From Desulfobacteraceae bacterium (GTDB lineage Bacteria > Desulfobacterota > Desulfobacteria > Desulfobacterales > JAABPS01): a DNA stretch of 18,315 nt. The position numbers were made by a program, and so were the translations under genes. Shown here one piece after another: positions 1 to 8,534 of the stretch (position 1 is the stretch's first letter; each line of letters begins with the position of its first letter). The stretch covers positions 1-18,315 of the forward strand of contig JAABPS010000010.1 in the NCBI GenBank assembly GCA_011391835.1, given 5' to 3'. The notes below the pieces were generated by a model. The model did not search any database and was not told the DNA's origin. It saw only the letters and a program-made list of their open reading frames with translations.

Positions 1-45
1 GTCTATTGGTTCCAAATAGTGCGCACATCCATTAAGGCAGGATAA
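1..45 (+). CDS. Possible 3' end of an upstream gene (partial)
   Basis: Frame 1 is open from the first base to a TAA at 43-45 and reads VYWFQIVRTSIKAG. The stop lies 2 nt before the TTG start of the next gene, the spacing expected of an operon. Fourteen residues are too few to identify a family. From context (a ThiS/MoaD-like plus ThiF-like pair follows) an aldehyde:ferredoxin oxidoreductase would be a reasonable guess, but nothing in these residues proves it. Confidence 0.3.
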   Translation, partial: VYWFQIVRTSIKAG

Positions 46-47
46 AT

Positions 48-332
48 TTGGCCAGAATTCACATCAACTTTATCGGACCATGGCGGCTTTTTTTGGGTGC
101 GAAAACAGTACGTGTAGACGTAATGAACATAAAGGAAGCCAGAGATTATATTGAGACCCATTATCGGCCTCTATTTGAAAAAAAACTTCAATCCATGGGC
201 GTTAATAAGAAGGAGTCCGTGTGGGAGAACAGCAACATTCTGCTCAATGGCAAAGTAATAATTGCTTCAGATAATACGATCTTTAAGAAGGGGGACAGGC
301 TCGATCTGATCCCTTTGGTTGCGGGCGGCTGA
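48..332 (+). CDS. MoaD/ThiS-like sulfur-carrier protein with C-terminal Gly-Gly
   Basis: This is a 94-residue ubiquitin-fold sulfur-carrier type protein. The C-terminus, DLIPLVAGG, has the hydrophobic run and terminal di-glycine (residues 93-94) that in ThiS and MoaD is adenylated by an E1-like enzyme and converted to a thiocarboxylate. Residues about 62-90 (ILLNGK to LDLIPLV) match the usual last beta-strands. The start is TTG at 48: an in-frame TAA lies at 33-35, no ATG lies between, and CAGGA at 38-42 is correctly spaced. The next gene encodes the expected E1-like partner. In Desulfobacterota such pairs commonly sit beside tungsten aldehyde oxidoreductases, suggesting a role in pterin cofactor or sulfur transfer. 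It could equally serve thiamine or another thiolation pathway; the sequence does not decide. Confidence 0.8.
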   Translation: MARIHINFIGPWRLFLGAKTVRVDVMNIKEARDYIETHYRPLFEKKLQSMGVNKKESVWENSNILLNGKVIIASDNTIFKKGDRLDLIPLVAGG

Positions 333-380
333 AACAACTGAACGATAGTTATTCCCAAAAACATTGCTTGATAGTTGCTT

Positions 381-1250
381 ATGACGAACCGGCAGGCTGC
401 TGATAAATTGATTCATCGGCTCAGCAGGGCATGGGTGGGGCCTGATAAACAAAAGGCGCAGATAATTGACCTTGCCAAGGTTAATTATATCGCGTCAAAA
501 ACGCATACAGCTCTTTTGAACATCGAAATTGCCTGTTTGGAGCTGGGGATTGTTCCAGTTCGGTATCTGCGCAACATCGGCACCATTGGCATTGACGGTC
601 AACTCAAACTGCTTCATTCAAAAGTGGCCGTTTGCGGAGCAGGCGGACTGGGGGGTACAATCATAGAGCTCCTGGCAAGACAGGGAGTCGGGCATCTGGT
701 AATTATTGACAGCAGCCGGTTTGCGGAGACTGATCTCAACAGGCAGATAATAGCAACGGAGACGAATCTTGGAAAATCCAAAGCCAGGGAAGCAGCGCAA
801 AGGATTAAAAAAATCAATGCTGCTGTAAAGGTTACGCCCATTAATAAAACGATCAATTCAAAAACAATCGGTGCATTTATTAAAGACACAGATGTTGTAG
901 TGGATGCGCTGGATAATGTTGTGACCCGACGGTCTGTAGCAAAGGCATGCAGCAGATTAAACATTCCGTTTGTTCACGGAGCAATTGCAGGTTTTTCAGG
1001 GCAACTGATGACTGTATTTCCGGAAGATAAAGGGCTGCACGCGATATATGATCATTCCGGTTTGAAAATTGCAACTGGACTGGAAACCCTTCTGGGAACA
1101 CCTGCAGGTACTCCGGCAGTGATCGCTGCGTGGGAAGTACAAGAGGTGATCAAATTAATAACAGGGATTGGTGATCCGATACGAAATCGACTCATTTTTC
1201 TGGATTTTGTGAATAGTGTTGTTCATGAAATGCCGTTGGATGGTCAATAA
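381..1250 (+). CDS. HesA/MoeB/ThiF family E1-like adenylyltransferase
   Basis: A 289-residue cytoplasmic E1-like enzyme, expected to adenylate the C-terminal glycine of a carrier such as the preceding protein. Numbering from ATG 381: nucleotide-binding GAGGLG at 86-91, the ribose-binding Asp at 110 (VIID), NRQ at 120-122 with the conserved Arg121, GKSK at 131-134, and DALDN at 175-179. A helical extension of about 60 residues precedes the Rossmann fold. The CxxC pairs that bind zinc in MoeB and ThiF are absent: the stretch after residue 215 has no cysteine. No good ribosome-binding site precedes either ATG 381 or the in-frame TTG at 375, so the start is uncertain. The 48-bp gap to the carrier gene supports co-transcription. 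Confidence 0.85.
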   Translation: MTNRQAADKLIHRLSRAWVGPDKQKAQIIDLAKVNYIASKTHTALLNIEIACLELGIVPVRYLRNIGTIGIDGQLKLLHSKVAVCGAGGLGGTIIELLARQGVGHLVIIDSSRFAETDLNRQIIATETNLGKSKAREAAQRIKKINAAVKVTPINKTINSKTIGAFIKDTDVVVDALDNVVTRRSVAKACSRLNIPFVHGAIAGFSGQLMTVFPEDKGLHAIYDHSGLKIATGLETLLGTPAGTPAVIAAWEVQEVIKLITGIGDPIRNRLIFLDFVNSVVHEMPLDGQ

Positions 1251-1287
1251 TTCATATATATTAAATTAAGGAAGGAGGACAAATGTC

Positions 1288-2532
1288 ATGAAAAAATGGA
1301 ACACGATGATCACAGTTTTAGCAAGTTTGGTTGTAATATCTGGCATGTTTTGCATGGCTCATGCACAGGGAACAGCGGCGCCTGACACGCCTGTTATTGT
1401 AAAGGTAGGATTTCCAGGGCCACTGAGCGGGCCAGCATCACCCTGGGGTCAGATAGGGATAGATGCTTATAATTCGTGGGTTGAGTTGTTTAACAAACAA
1501 GGCGGATTTAAAGTCAACGGAAAGACCCACCATTTCGAGATCATTTTGGTTGATGATAAAAATACACCAGAAGGCGGGGCTGAAGCTGCCAAGAAGTTAA
1601 TTTATGAAGACAAAGTGAAGTTCATCGCAGGGCACTGGTCATGGAACTTTCCTTCTATATCAAAGGTAGCCAACCGGGCAAAAGTGATTTTTTTAACACG
1701 AACAGGCAATGAGGCTGTTCCGGGAGGAATATATGATCCAAAGACAATGCCATACACGGTTTTTGCCTGTCCATCCCATGAACAATATATCAATGATGTT
1801 TTCGCGCTGGTTGAAGCGTTCCCGAAATACAAAAAAATTGGCATTTATGATTCGACCCAAGGTAAAGGCATTGGCTGGGACTATGTTCATCAAGAGCTGG
1901 ATAAAGCGGGAATCCGGTGGCACCATGAATGGTATCCAGTAGGAACGGTCGCATTCGCGCCTTACATTACGCGGTTTGCCGAAGAAGGGTGCGATATTTT
2001 GTATGGCGGCGGGGATATTACAGCAGCCATGCTAATGACCCGACAGCGCTGGGAGATGGGATATAAAAATTGGAAGGTTGGGACCGCCGGAGGAATACTT
2101 GATCCAAATATAATTATCGAGGTAGCGGGAAATCAGGCAGCCCAGGGATTTATCGGACAGTATTATACTATCTGGAATTTTAAAAAAAATAAAGTAAATC
2201 CAAAGTATGTGAAGATGTGCCAGGACGTCATGCAGATCGTATCAAAAAAACAGGGTGAACCCTTTACCTATACAGGCTGGATTGGCTGGGGTCCGAACCA
2301 CTTGCTGATTCTGGCTCAAGCTATGGAAAAAGCCGGCACCATTGATGATCCGGATAAGATTATGGAAGCGATTCGCGGCGGCACTTTTGATACTACCATT
2401 GGAAAGTTTACCATGTCCGGTGAAAAAACATACGGTTCACCGGTGGTGTTTGGAAGTCCCGGCGCTTTATCCAGGATCCAGGGGAAAAAAGAAGTCTTGT
2501 TTACGGAACATCCGATGAAACCGCTGCCATAA
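1288..2532 (+). CDS. Branched-chain amino acid-type ABC transporter, periplasmic substrate-binding protein (LivK-like)
   Basis: A 414-residue type I periplasmic binding protein that would capture substrate and deliver it to the membrane complex encoded just downstream. Residues 1-26 form a Sec signal peptide: KK, a hydrophobic core, then an AHA cleavage site before Gln. The mature N-terminus has KVGFPGPLSGPASPWGQ, the typical opening of the Liv/Peripla_BP_6 family, followed by EGGAEAAKKLI and two lobes of normal length. GGAGG at 1274-1278 sets the start. A competing ATG at 1283 gives only ATG-TCA-TGA. It follows the E1-like gene by 37 bp, so transcription may read through. The family carries branched-chain amino acids, amides, aromatic acids and other small acids; I cannot name the ligand. 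Confidence 0.93.
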   Translation: MKKWNTMITVLASLVVISGMFCMAHAQGTAAPDTPVIVKVGFPGPLSGPASPWGQIGIDAYNSWVELFNKQGGFKVNGKTHHFEIILVDDKNTPEGGAEAAKKLIYEDKVKFIAGHWSWNFPSISKVANRAKVIFLTRTGNEAVPGGIYDPKTMPYTVFACPSHEQYINDVFALVEAFPKYKKIGIYDSTQGKGIGWDYVHQELDKAGIRWHHEWYPVGTVAFAPYITRFAEEGCDILYGGGDITAAMLMTRQRWEMGYKNWKVGTAGGILDPNIIIEVAGNQAAQGFIGQYYTIWNFKKNKVNPKYVKMCQDVMQIVSKKQGEPFTYTGWIGWGPNHLLILAQAMEKAGTIDDPDKIMEAIRGGTFDTTIGKFTMSGEKTYGSPVVFGSPGALSRIQGKKEVLFTEHPMKPLP

Positions 2533-2577
2533 ACGTTATATATAAAAACAACTTAAGGTAAGAGAAGGAGAAACGGT

Positions 2578-3441
2578 ATGCCCCCTGCCGCAATATGGAT
2601 GGATGGACTCATCCAGAGCTGTATTTATATGACGATGGCCTTTGGCATGGTGCTGGTGTTCAGTATCCTCGGGATTTTGAACTGGGCGCATGGCCAATTT
2701 TATATGTTCGGCGGCATCGTCGTTTATTATGCAGTAGCGGCAGCGGGAATACCGTTTCCGATCAGTCTGTTAATATCAGCGGTTGCTGTTGGAGTACTGG
2801 GCATGCTGGTGGAAAAACTGATTATCGAGCGGGTGAATGTCCCGATTTATGGGCCACTCTATGTGGGGGTGGCAACCATATCACTTATCTTTTTTTTCGA
2901 AGGCGCCGCCAGCATGCTTTTTGGAATGCAGGACAAGGGGCTGAGCATGGTGTATCCAGGGGTATTAGACTTAGGTGTTTTTAGCGTAAGCTATCAAAAG
3001 ATTGGTGTGGTGATTTTTACGGTCATTGTCATGGTTGCCATGTACATTGTATTGAACCTCACCAAGATAGGGCTTGCCATCAGAGCTGTGTCGCAGGAGC
3101 CGGTGGCAGCGAATTTATATGGTATCAGTGTCAAGCGGATTTCAGTTATCGTCATGGGTATTGGATGCGCGATGGCGGCCATGGCCGGCAGTATCATGGC
3201 GCCAATCTATCCTGTGAATCCTTTTATGGGACGCATCCCCATGATCATGTCTTTGCTGGCCATTGTCATTGGCGGTATCGGCAGTCTTACCGGAGCCATC
3301 GTGGGGGGGCTCATTCTGGGGTTTTTAAACAGCGTTATCGCTTATAAAATATCCTACTTTTCCGAGGTGGTACTTTTCATACTGGTCATACTTATTCTGC
3401 TGGTTCGTCCGCAGGGATTGTTTGGAGCCTCTTTAAAATGA
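2578..3441 (+). CDS. livH: Branched-chain amino acid-type ABC transporter permease (LivH-like)
   Basis: A 287-residue inner-membrane permease with about eight hydrophobic segments, normal length for LivH. Family marks: NWAHGQFYMFGG near residue 34 (the conserved AHG near the first helices), the cytoplasmic EAA-type loop AIRAVSQEPVAANLYGI at about 168-184 that contacts the ATPases, a Gly-rich IGGIGSLTGAIVGG helix near 235-250, and the terminal RPQGLFG. GAAGGAG about 7 nt upstream supports the ATG. The stop overlaps the start of the next permease by 4 bp, so the two are translationally coupled. Together with LivM it forms the transmembrane channel. The symbol reflects family membership, not proven substrate. 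Confidence 0.93.
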   Translation: MPPAAIWMDGLIQSCIYMTMAFGMVLVFSILGILNWAHGQFYMFGGIVVYYAVAAAGIPFPISLLISAVAVGVLGMLVEKLIIERVNVPIYGPLYVGVATISLIFFFEGAASMLFGMQDKGLSMVYPGVLDLGVFSVSYQKIGVVIFTVIVMVAMYIVLNLTKIGLAIRAVSQEPVAANLYGISVKRISVIVMGIGCAMAAMAGSIMAPIYPVNPFMGRIPMIMSLLAIVIGGIGSLTGAIVGGLILGFLNSVIAYKISYFSEVVLFILVILILLVRPQGLFGASLK

Positions 3442-4463
3442 TGATTAAATATATTGACTGGAAAGTGACCATACCCAGAATTGTTGCCGCTGTGCCGATT
3501 GCAATTCTTGTATTCATTCCTGTTTTCAGCACCAGCCGGGATACACTTTCAATCATTATTCTCAGCGGGGTTTGGGTTATCGCAGCCATGGGATTTGCCA
3601 TGATACTAAGAACCGGTCAGTTCAGTATGGGACAGGCAGCATTCATGGCCATTGGCGGTTATGCTTCCGCCATCCTGACAGTGAAGATGGGATGGTCGTT
3701 CTGGCCGAGCTTCTTTATGGCGGGTGTGATTTCCGGAATCATCGCCTTGATTATTGGTTCGGTAGTCTTAAGGGTAGGCAATATCTATTTCTCCATTATT
3801 ACCCTTTCCTTTGGCGAAATCGTAAGAATTCTCGCTCAAAATCTGGAAGGCATCACCCATGGCGCGAGAGGATTGATACCGCCTTCACCAGAACCGATAG
3901 TATTGGGGAGTTTTGAAATCAATTTTGATGCCAGTGTGGTGCCATACTATTATTTTATGATACTTCTTGTGGCTATTACTTCGTTGGTATTCTGGCAGAT
4001 TAACCGGAGCCGCCTGGGGGGGACATTTTTCAGCCTGGCTGCAAACCAGATACTTGCCGAGCATCAGGGTATCTATTTGATGAAATACCGGGTGATTGCA
4101 TTTACAGTGGCCGGAATATTTACCGGATTTGCCGGCGCCTTTTACGCCCATTTTCTCGAAATCATCACGCCATACATGTTGGGTTTATGGGAGTCCATAC
4201 AGATTATGATCATGAGCATTGTGGGCGGTGTAAGCTCTTTGGTAGCCGGTCCGCTAGTTGGCGCGGTGTTGCTCAAGGTGTTAAGCGTGTATCTATCCCG
4301 TTTGCCTGTATATGGTATTCATGCGCTTTTATTCGGCGGAGCCGTTGTGCTGGTCCTGGTTTTTCTACCCAAGGGAACCGGACTCATTGATCTGTGGAAG
4401 AAGTTCTGGCGAAAGGTTTTTAACGAGCCTGAGTGGTATGAAATCCCTTCCATTGATGAATGA
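3438..4463 (+). CDS. livM: Branched-chain amino acid-type ABC transporter permease (LivM-like)
   Basis: A 341-residue inner-membrane permease, partner of LivH. It shows the LivM marks: GQFSMGQAAFMAIGGYASAIL around residues 56-76, LSFGEIVRILAQNLEGITHGARGL around 122-145, and GGVSSLVAGPLVGAVLL near 263-279. A short hydrophilic C-terminal tail follows the last helix and probably faces the ATPases. Its ATG overlaps the livH stop (ATGA), and its own TGA is 14 bp before the next start, so the whole importer is one tight operon. A second ATG at 3441 is also possible and would shorten it by one residue. Confidence 0.93.
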   Translation: MMIKYIDWKVTIPRIVAAVPIAILVFIPVFSTSRDTLSIIILSGVWVIAAMGFAMILRTGQFSMGQAAFMAIGGYASAILTVKMGWSFWPSFFMAGVISGIIALIIGSVVLRVGNIYFSIITLSFGEIVRILAQNLEGITHGARGLIPPSPEPIVLGSFEINFDASVVPYYYFMILLVAITSLVFWQINRSRLGGTFFSLAANQILAEHQGIYLMKYRVIAFTVAGIFTGFAGAFYAHFLEIITPYMLGLWESIQIMIMSIVGGVSSLVAGPLVGAVLLKVLSVYLSRLPVYGIHALLFGGAVVLVLVFLPKGTGLIDLWKKFWRKVFNEPEWYEIPSIDE

Positions 4464-4477
4464 AGGAGAGAATTACT

Positions 4478-5242
4478 ATGTCATTCTTGGAGTTAACTAA
4501 TGTCACCAAGCAGTTCGGCAGACTGTCCGCCATTGAGGATATCAACCTCAGCGTCAACCAAGGAGAAGTACTGGGCATTGTGGGCCCCAATGGTTCCGGA
4601 AAATCCACATTGATAAATGTCATGACGAGCTACTATCGTCCCACCAGCGGAAGCATTTATTTTAAAGGCAGGAAAATATCCGGGCTGCGACCCGATAAGA
4701 TCGCTGCACTGGGTATTGCCAGAACATTTCAATCCAATATTCTTTTTGAAGGGGCGACGGTACTGGAAAGCGTGATGGTAAGTGCCTACTTGCAGTACAA
4801 AACGAATAACTTGCAGTCTTTCTTACGGACCAAGGCGTATAGAGATGAGTATGAAAAAATCGTGGGCAAGGTTCTTGATCTGTTGAAAATGCTCGAACTT
4901 TTTAATGACACTTTTTTACCTGCTTCCGGGCTTTCACACGGCTATCAACGGATGCTGGGAATCGCCATCGCTTTGGCATCCGGGCCAAAGGTTCTGCTCC
5001 TGGATGAACCCACAACCGGCATGAACCATGAAGAGGCCATGTTTGTTGTTGAAAATATCAGAAAAATAAATGAAACGGGCGTCACGGTGATATTAATTGA
5101 GCATAATATGAAAGTACTCTTAGATCTGGCGACGCGGGTGGCAGTCCTGAATTTCGGAATCAAGATTGCTGAAGGAAAACCCAAAGAAGTAATGAACAAA
5201 CGGGAGGTCATTGAAGCCTACCTGGGTACGGAGACGATATAA
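4478..5242 (+). CDS. livG: Branched-chain amino acid-type ABC transporter ATP-binding protein (LivG-like)
   Basis: A 254-residue ATPase subunit energising import. Walker A GPNGSGKS is at 36-43, the signature is LSHGYQR from residue 152 (the usual LSYG form with His), Walker B is VLLLDEP with Asp176-Glu177, and the H-loop is EHNM with His209. The C-terminus MNKREVIEAYLG is the LivG-type ending. The start is ATG 4478, with GGAGAG 7 nt upstream, rather than an in-frame ATG at 4460 that lies inside the livM end and has no ribosome-binding site. LivG normally pairs with LivF, which follows with a 3-nt gap. Confidence 0.93.
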   Translation: MSFLELTNVTKQFGRLSAIEDINLSVNQGEVLGIVGPNGSGKSTLINVMTSYYRPTSGSIYFKGRKISGLRPDKIAALGIARTFQSNILFEGATVLESVMVSAYLQYKTNNLQSFLRTKAYRDEYEKIVGKVLDLLKMLELFNDTFLPASGLSHGYQRMLGIAIALASGPKVLLLDEPTTGMNHEEAMFVVENIRKINETGVTVILIEHNMKVLLDLATRVAVLNFGIKIAEGKPKEVMNKREVIEAYLGTETI

Positions 5243-5245
5243 TCA

Positions 5246-5956
5246 ATGCTGGAACTTAAGAATATCTGGGTATATTATGATAAGAATCCGGCAGTTAGGG
5301 ATCTGTCCTTAACAGTCAATAAAGGCGATTTTGTCACAATTCTGGGAGCCAACGGCGCCGGAAAGTCAACTACCTTAAATGCCATTTGTGGCGTGGTTAA
5401 GGTTAAAAAAGGAAAGGGAGAAATCTTTTTTAAAGGGAAGAAGATCAACGGATTGAGACCTCCAAAAATTGCTGCCATGGGAATTATTCAGGTCCCAGAA
5501 GGCAGAAAGTTGTGGCCGCTTCTCACAGTTCAGGAAAATCTGAAACTGGGCGCTTACCTGCAAAAAGACAGGCAGAAAATGAAACAGAATATGGAGAAAG
5601 TATTAACCCTCTTTCCGGATCTGAAAGACAAACTCCATGCCAAAGGCCGAATGCTCAGCGGCGGCCAACAGCAGATGGCCGCTATTGCCAGAGGACTGAT
5701 GGCTGACCCTGAAGTGCTTTTGTTCGATGAACCTTCCCTGGGCCTCAGTCCCCTGCTGCGCCAGCATCTGGCGGAGATCATAAAAGAAATCAGCCAGCAT
5801 GGAACCACCATCGTTCTTGTAGAGCAGAACGCTCGCCTGGGTCTGATGCTCGCGTCATATGGATATGTTATCGAAAACGGCGAACTGAAACTTCAAGGCA
5901 AGACCTCAGACCTGTTGAAAGATGAAAATGTGAAAAAAGCATATCTGGGTGTTTAG
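5246..5956 (+). CDS. livF: Branched-chain amino acid-type ABC transporter ATP-binding protein (LivF-like)
   Basis: A 236-residue second ATPase of the importer. Walker A GANGAGKS is at 34-41, the signature LSGGQQQ begins at 137, Walker B is VLLFDEPSLGLSPLL, and the switch region is VEQNA, where LivF proteins have Gln in place of the usual His. The C-terminus is VKKAYLGV, as in LivF. The ATG is 3 nt after the livG stop; a GGAG some 12 nt upstream is weakly placed, so expression probably relies on coupling to livG. It ends the operon, convergent with the acyl-CoA dehydrogenase gene 41 bp away. Confidence 0.93.
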   Translation: MLELKNIWVYYDKNPAVRDLSLTVNKGDFVTILGANGAGKSTTLNAICGVVKVKKGKGEIFFKGKKINGLRPPKIAAMGIIQVPEGRKLWPLLTVQENLKLGAYLQKDRQKMKQNMEKVLTLFPDLKDKLHAKGRMLSGGQQQMAAIARGLMADPEVLLFDEPSLGLSPLLRQHLAEIIKEISQHGTTIVLVEQNARLGLMLASYGYVIENGELKLQGKTSDLLKDENVKKAYLGV

Positions 5957-5997
5957 ATATCACCTGTCCATCGGATAACTATTTTTTATATCTGTAA

Positions 5998-7812
5998 CTA
6001 CCCTCCAAAAGAAGCTTCACTGATTTCAACAACAGCGCCGCTGTTTGACAGAATGGCATTCATTTTTCCCAGTGTGACAGGAAGAACCATGTTCACAAAG
6101 AAATCAGCGGATTTTAACTGGCCTTCATAGAATGGCACATCCTTTTTTGGCGCATCTTTCCCCAGCATCTCAGCAGCAATGGATGCCCGCCATAATAACA
6201 TCCAGGACATAATGACATCCCCTGCAGCCTCCATAAATGGGTACGCAAATGAGAACGCCTTCATCACATCCGGAGACATGGCGGTTTTCCCCATGTGCAT
6301 GGCCACCTTGCCCAGTGTATTTAATGCGTCTTCTGCCTTCGCAGCCAGTTCTTTTAGCGACGAAACCCCTTTAGCTCTTTGGTAAACCTTCTGTATCTCT
6401 GCAAAGAGATCCATCATTGTTTTACCACTATTCATGCCGAGTTTTCTGCCAAGAAGATCCATGGCCTGGATACCATTAGTGCCTTCATAGATCGTTGTAA
6501 TCCTGCAATCCCTGAAAAGCTGTTCCATGGGATATTCTTTAATGTAGCCATACCCCCCATAGATCTGTATGCCATAATTGCATACCTCAAGCGCACGGTC
6601 TGTCACATAGCCCTTTGCAACAGGAATAAGTAAATCAATGAATCCCTGGTATTTTGCCTTTTCCTCCTCATTTTCCGCAATGTGTACCATATCATTGCAG
6701 TAACCTACATAATAAAGAAGACTTCGCATCCCTTCGATATATGCCTTCATCGTTAAAAGTTGACGGCGAATGTCCGGATGCTGAATGATCGGTACTGGAG
6801 GCGCATCCTTATCCAGCATCTGAAGCAGATTTTTGCCCTGAATGCGTTCTTTCGCGTAATTAACAGCATACAAGTATGCTGAACTCGCGCAGCCAAGCCC
6901 TTGAAGCCCTACAAGCAAGCGTGCTTCGTTCATCATTAAAAACATGGCGCGCATCCCCTTGTTTTCCTCACCTAACAACAGTCCCCTGCATTTGCCTTTT
7001 CCTCCAAGAGTAAGCGAACATGTCGAATTGCCATGGATCCCCATCTTTTCTTCAATACCCGTACATACAACATCATTGAACTCACCCAGGCTGCCATCAT
7101 CGTTGACCCATATCTTGGGAACAATAAACAGGGAAATCCCTTTGGTTCCGGCAGGCGCGCCTTCAATCCGAGCAAGCACAGGATGGATGATATTTTTCGT
7201 CAGATTATGCTCACCCCCGGAGATAAAGATTTTATTCCCTGTAATTGAATACGTTCCATCAGCATTTTTTGCTGCTGTGCTTGTAAGTAACCCGACATCC
7301 GATCCGGCTTCCGGCTCGGTCAACAACATGGTTCCTGTCCACTCACCGGTAAACATCTTTTTCAAAAAAAGTTTTTTCTGTTTTTCACTTCCGAATTCAT
7401 GCACCAGCAAGCCAGCGCCATGCGTTAAACCCGGATACATCATCAACGGAAAATTTGCGCCATTAAAATAATCCCCCGCAGCAAGCGCGATCGTTCGTGG
7501 CATCCCCTGACCACCCCATTCAGGATCTTCGGTCATGGCAATCCACTCCCCCTCTACCAAAAGGTTATACGCATGATGAAAGGATTCTGGCACTGTTACC
7601 TTCCCGCCTTCAAATATACATCCTTCCTTATCCCCCTGCTCTCGTGCCGGAAGCAGTTCTTTGTTCGCTAAATTTCTTGCCTCTGAGACTATCAAATCAA
7701 TCGTTTTTTTATTAAACTCTTCAAACCGTTCATGTTTACTGATTTTTTCAATTTCCAATTGCTCGTGCAGAACAAAGTCGATGTCCCGCCGATCTGCAAT
7801 AAGCTGTGCCAT
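5998..7812 (-). CDS. Acyl-CoA dehydrogenase, ~600-residue DmdC/FadE-like class
   Basis: A 604-residue FAD-dependent acyl-CoA dehydrogenase that would introduce an alpha-beta double bond into an acyl-CoA. Its length is far above the 380 residues of short-chain ACADs and fits the class with N- and C-terminal extension domains. This class includes DmdC (3-methylmercaptopropionyl-CoA dehydrogenase) and several FadE-like proteins. Visible marks: TEPEAGSDVG in the FAD/substrate region, NKIFISGGEH, IYGGYGYIKEYPMEQLFRD, and the catalytic loop TIYEGTNGIQAMDLLGRKL with the base Glu443. AAGGAGGG about 6 nt upstream supports the start. It lies 27 bp after tetR on the same strand, a typical regulator-enzyme operon. 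Substrate chain length cannot be read from the sequence; a fatty acyl-CoA is as likely as a sulfur-containing one. Confidence 0.92.
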   Translation of the reverse strand: MAQLIADRRDIDFVLHEQLEIEKISKHERFEEFNKKTIDLIVSEARNLANKELLPAREQGDKEGCIFEGGKVTVPESFHHAYNLLVEGEWIAMTEDPEWGGQGMPRTIALAAGDYFNGANFPLMMYPGLTHGAGLLVHEFGSEKQKKLFLKKMFTGEWTGTMLLTEPEAGSDVGLLTSTAAKNADGTYSITGNKIFISGGEHNLTKNIIHPVLARIEGAPAGTKGISLFIVPKIWVNDDGSLGEFNDVVCTGIEEKMGIHGNSTCSLTLGGKGKCRGLLLGEENKGMRAMFLMMNEARLLVGLQGLGCASSAYLYAVNYAKERIQGKNLLQMLDKDAPPVPIIQHPDIRRQLLTMKAYIEGMRSLLYYVGYCNDMVHIAENEEEKAKYQGFIDLLIPVAKGYVTDRALEVCNYGIQIYGGYGYIKEYPMEQLFRDCRITTIYEGTNGIQAMDLLGRKLGMNSGKTMMDLFAEIQKVYQRAKGVSSLKELAAKAEDALNTLGKVAMHMGKTAMSPDVMKAFSFAYPFMEAAGDVIMSWMLLWRASIAAEMLGKDAPKKDVPFYEGQLKSADFFVNMVLPVTLGKMNAILSNSGAVVEISEASFGG

Positions 7813-7839
7813 GATTCACCCTCCTTAATTTTAGTAATT

Positions 7840-8502
7840 CTAAGTCATTCGGGCCTGTAGAATCTCCCTGCCCGGCAGTCTGTTATTTCTTTCTCCTACG
7901 TTACCAACCCCTCTGATAAAAAGATCAACCAGCGGCTGTGCCATCGAGGCCAGGTCATACTCTGAGTCTGAATGAAGCCAGGTGTTTATAACCTCATCCA
8001 CAGCACCGATGATAAAGCGTTTTACCAGCCCCACATACAAATCTCTTCGCATGCTCCCTTCCGCCTGACCCTGTTCAACGATCTCAGATACAATATCAAG
8101 GTACAGTTTCGACATTTCTTTTATCTGATCTTCTGCAATACGGTAGTTCTGATGAGTTTCAATCTGGTAAACCATGGCCATATTCCGGTCCCGCTGAAAT
8201 TCTTCAAGGTGAATACGAATAAGATTGCCGAGTTTGTCAATTGCGCTATTTACCTTTTTTACTTCCTCTCTGAACCGTTCAAATATCAGTTTGGTTTTAT
8301 CGGAAAAGAACTGGATTAAAATATCATCCTTGCTTTTGAAATAAAGATAGATCGTACCATCCGCAACACCTGCTTCTTTGGCCACTTGTGAAATTGTTGC
8401 CTGGTAAAACCCCTGTTGGGCAAACACATTGATTGCGGCCTGCAGAATTCGCTGATATTTATCATTTTTATCTTTAGTTTTAATGATACACTCCCATTCC
8501 AT
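7840..8502 (-). CDS. TetR family regulator, FadR (YsiA)-like
   Basis: A 220-residue TetR-type repressor. The N-terminal helix-turn-helix runs over about residues 17-62 (RILQAAINVFAQQGF, then ISQVAKEAGVADGTIYLYFKSKDDIL). Both this part and the ligand domain (MAMVYQIETHQNYR; FIIGAVDEVINTWL) resemble Bacillus FadR, which senses long-chain acyl-CoA and represses beta-oxidation genes. It precedes the acyl-CoA dehydrogenase, its likely target. The ATG at 8502 lacks a ribosome-binding site. An ATT codon six codons later has GGGAG about 7 nt upstream and would give a more typical N-terminus, so the start is not settled. A box matching the FadR type overlaps its promoter, suggesting autorepression. 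Confidence 0.88.
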   Translation of the reverse strand: MEWECIIKTKDKNDKYQRILQAAINVFAQQGFYQATISQVAKEAGVADGTIYLYFKSKDDILIQFFSDKTKLIFERFREEVKKVNSAIDKLGNLIRIHLEEFQRDRNMAMVYQIETHQNYRIAEDQIKEMSKLYLDIVSEIVEQGQAEGSMRRDLYVGLVKRFIIGAVDEVINTWLHSDSEYDLASMAQPLVDLFIRGVGNVGERNNRLPGREILQARMT

Positions 8503-8518
8503 ACAATTTAATCTATTT

Positions 8519-8534
8519 ATGAATGGTTATTCAT
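8519..8534. promoter_or_regulatory. Putative FadR-like operator at tetR
   Basis: ATGAAT and ATTCAT form an inverted repeat around four bases (GGTT). This resembles the TGAATGA-N4-TCATTCA type box known for Bacillus FadR, to which the adjacent TetR protein is similar. It lies between the tetR -10 and its ATG, where binding would block transcription. Confidence 0.55.

Noticed and set aside
333..380. Repeated GATAGTT in the carrier-E1 gap
   Set aside because: Two 7-bp copies in AT-rich DNA with no symmetry or promoter context.
5957..5997. AGATAT and ATATCT arms with a T-run between livF and the dehydrogenase gene
   Set aside because: Six-base AT-rich arms with a loop of over 20 nt and the T-run inside the loop; not a convincing terminator.
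6944..7471. 175-codon open frame on the plus strand
   Set aside because: It lies opposite the acyl-CoA dehydrogenase, whose family match covers the entire region; the translation is low-complexity with no ribosome-binding site.
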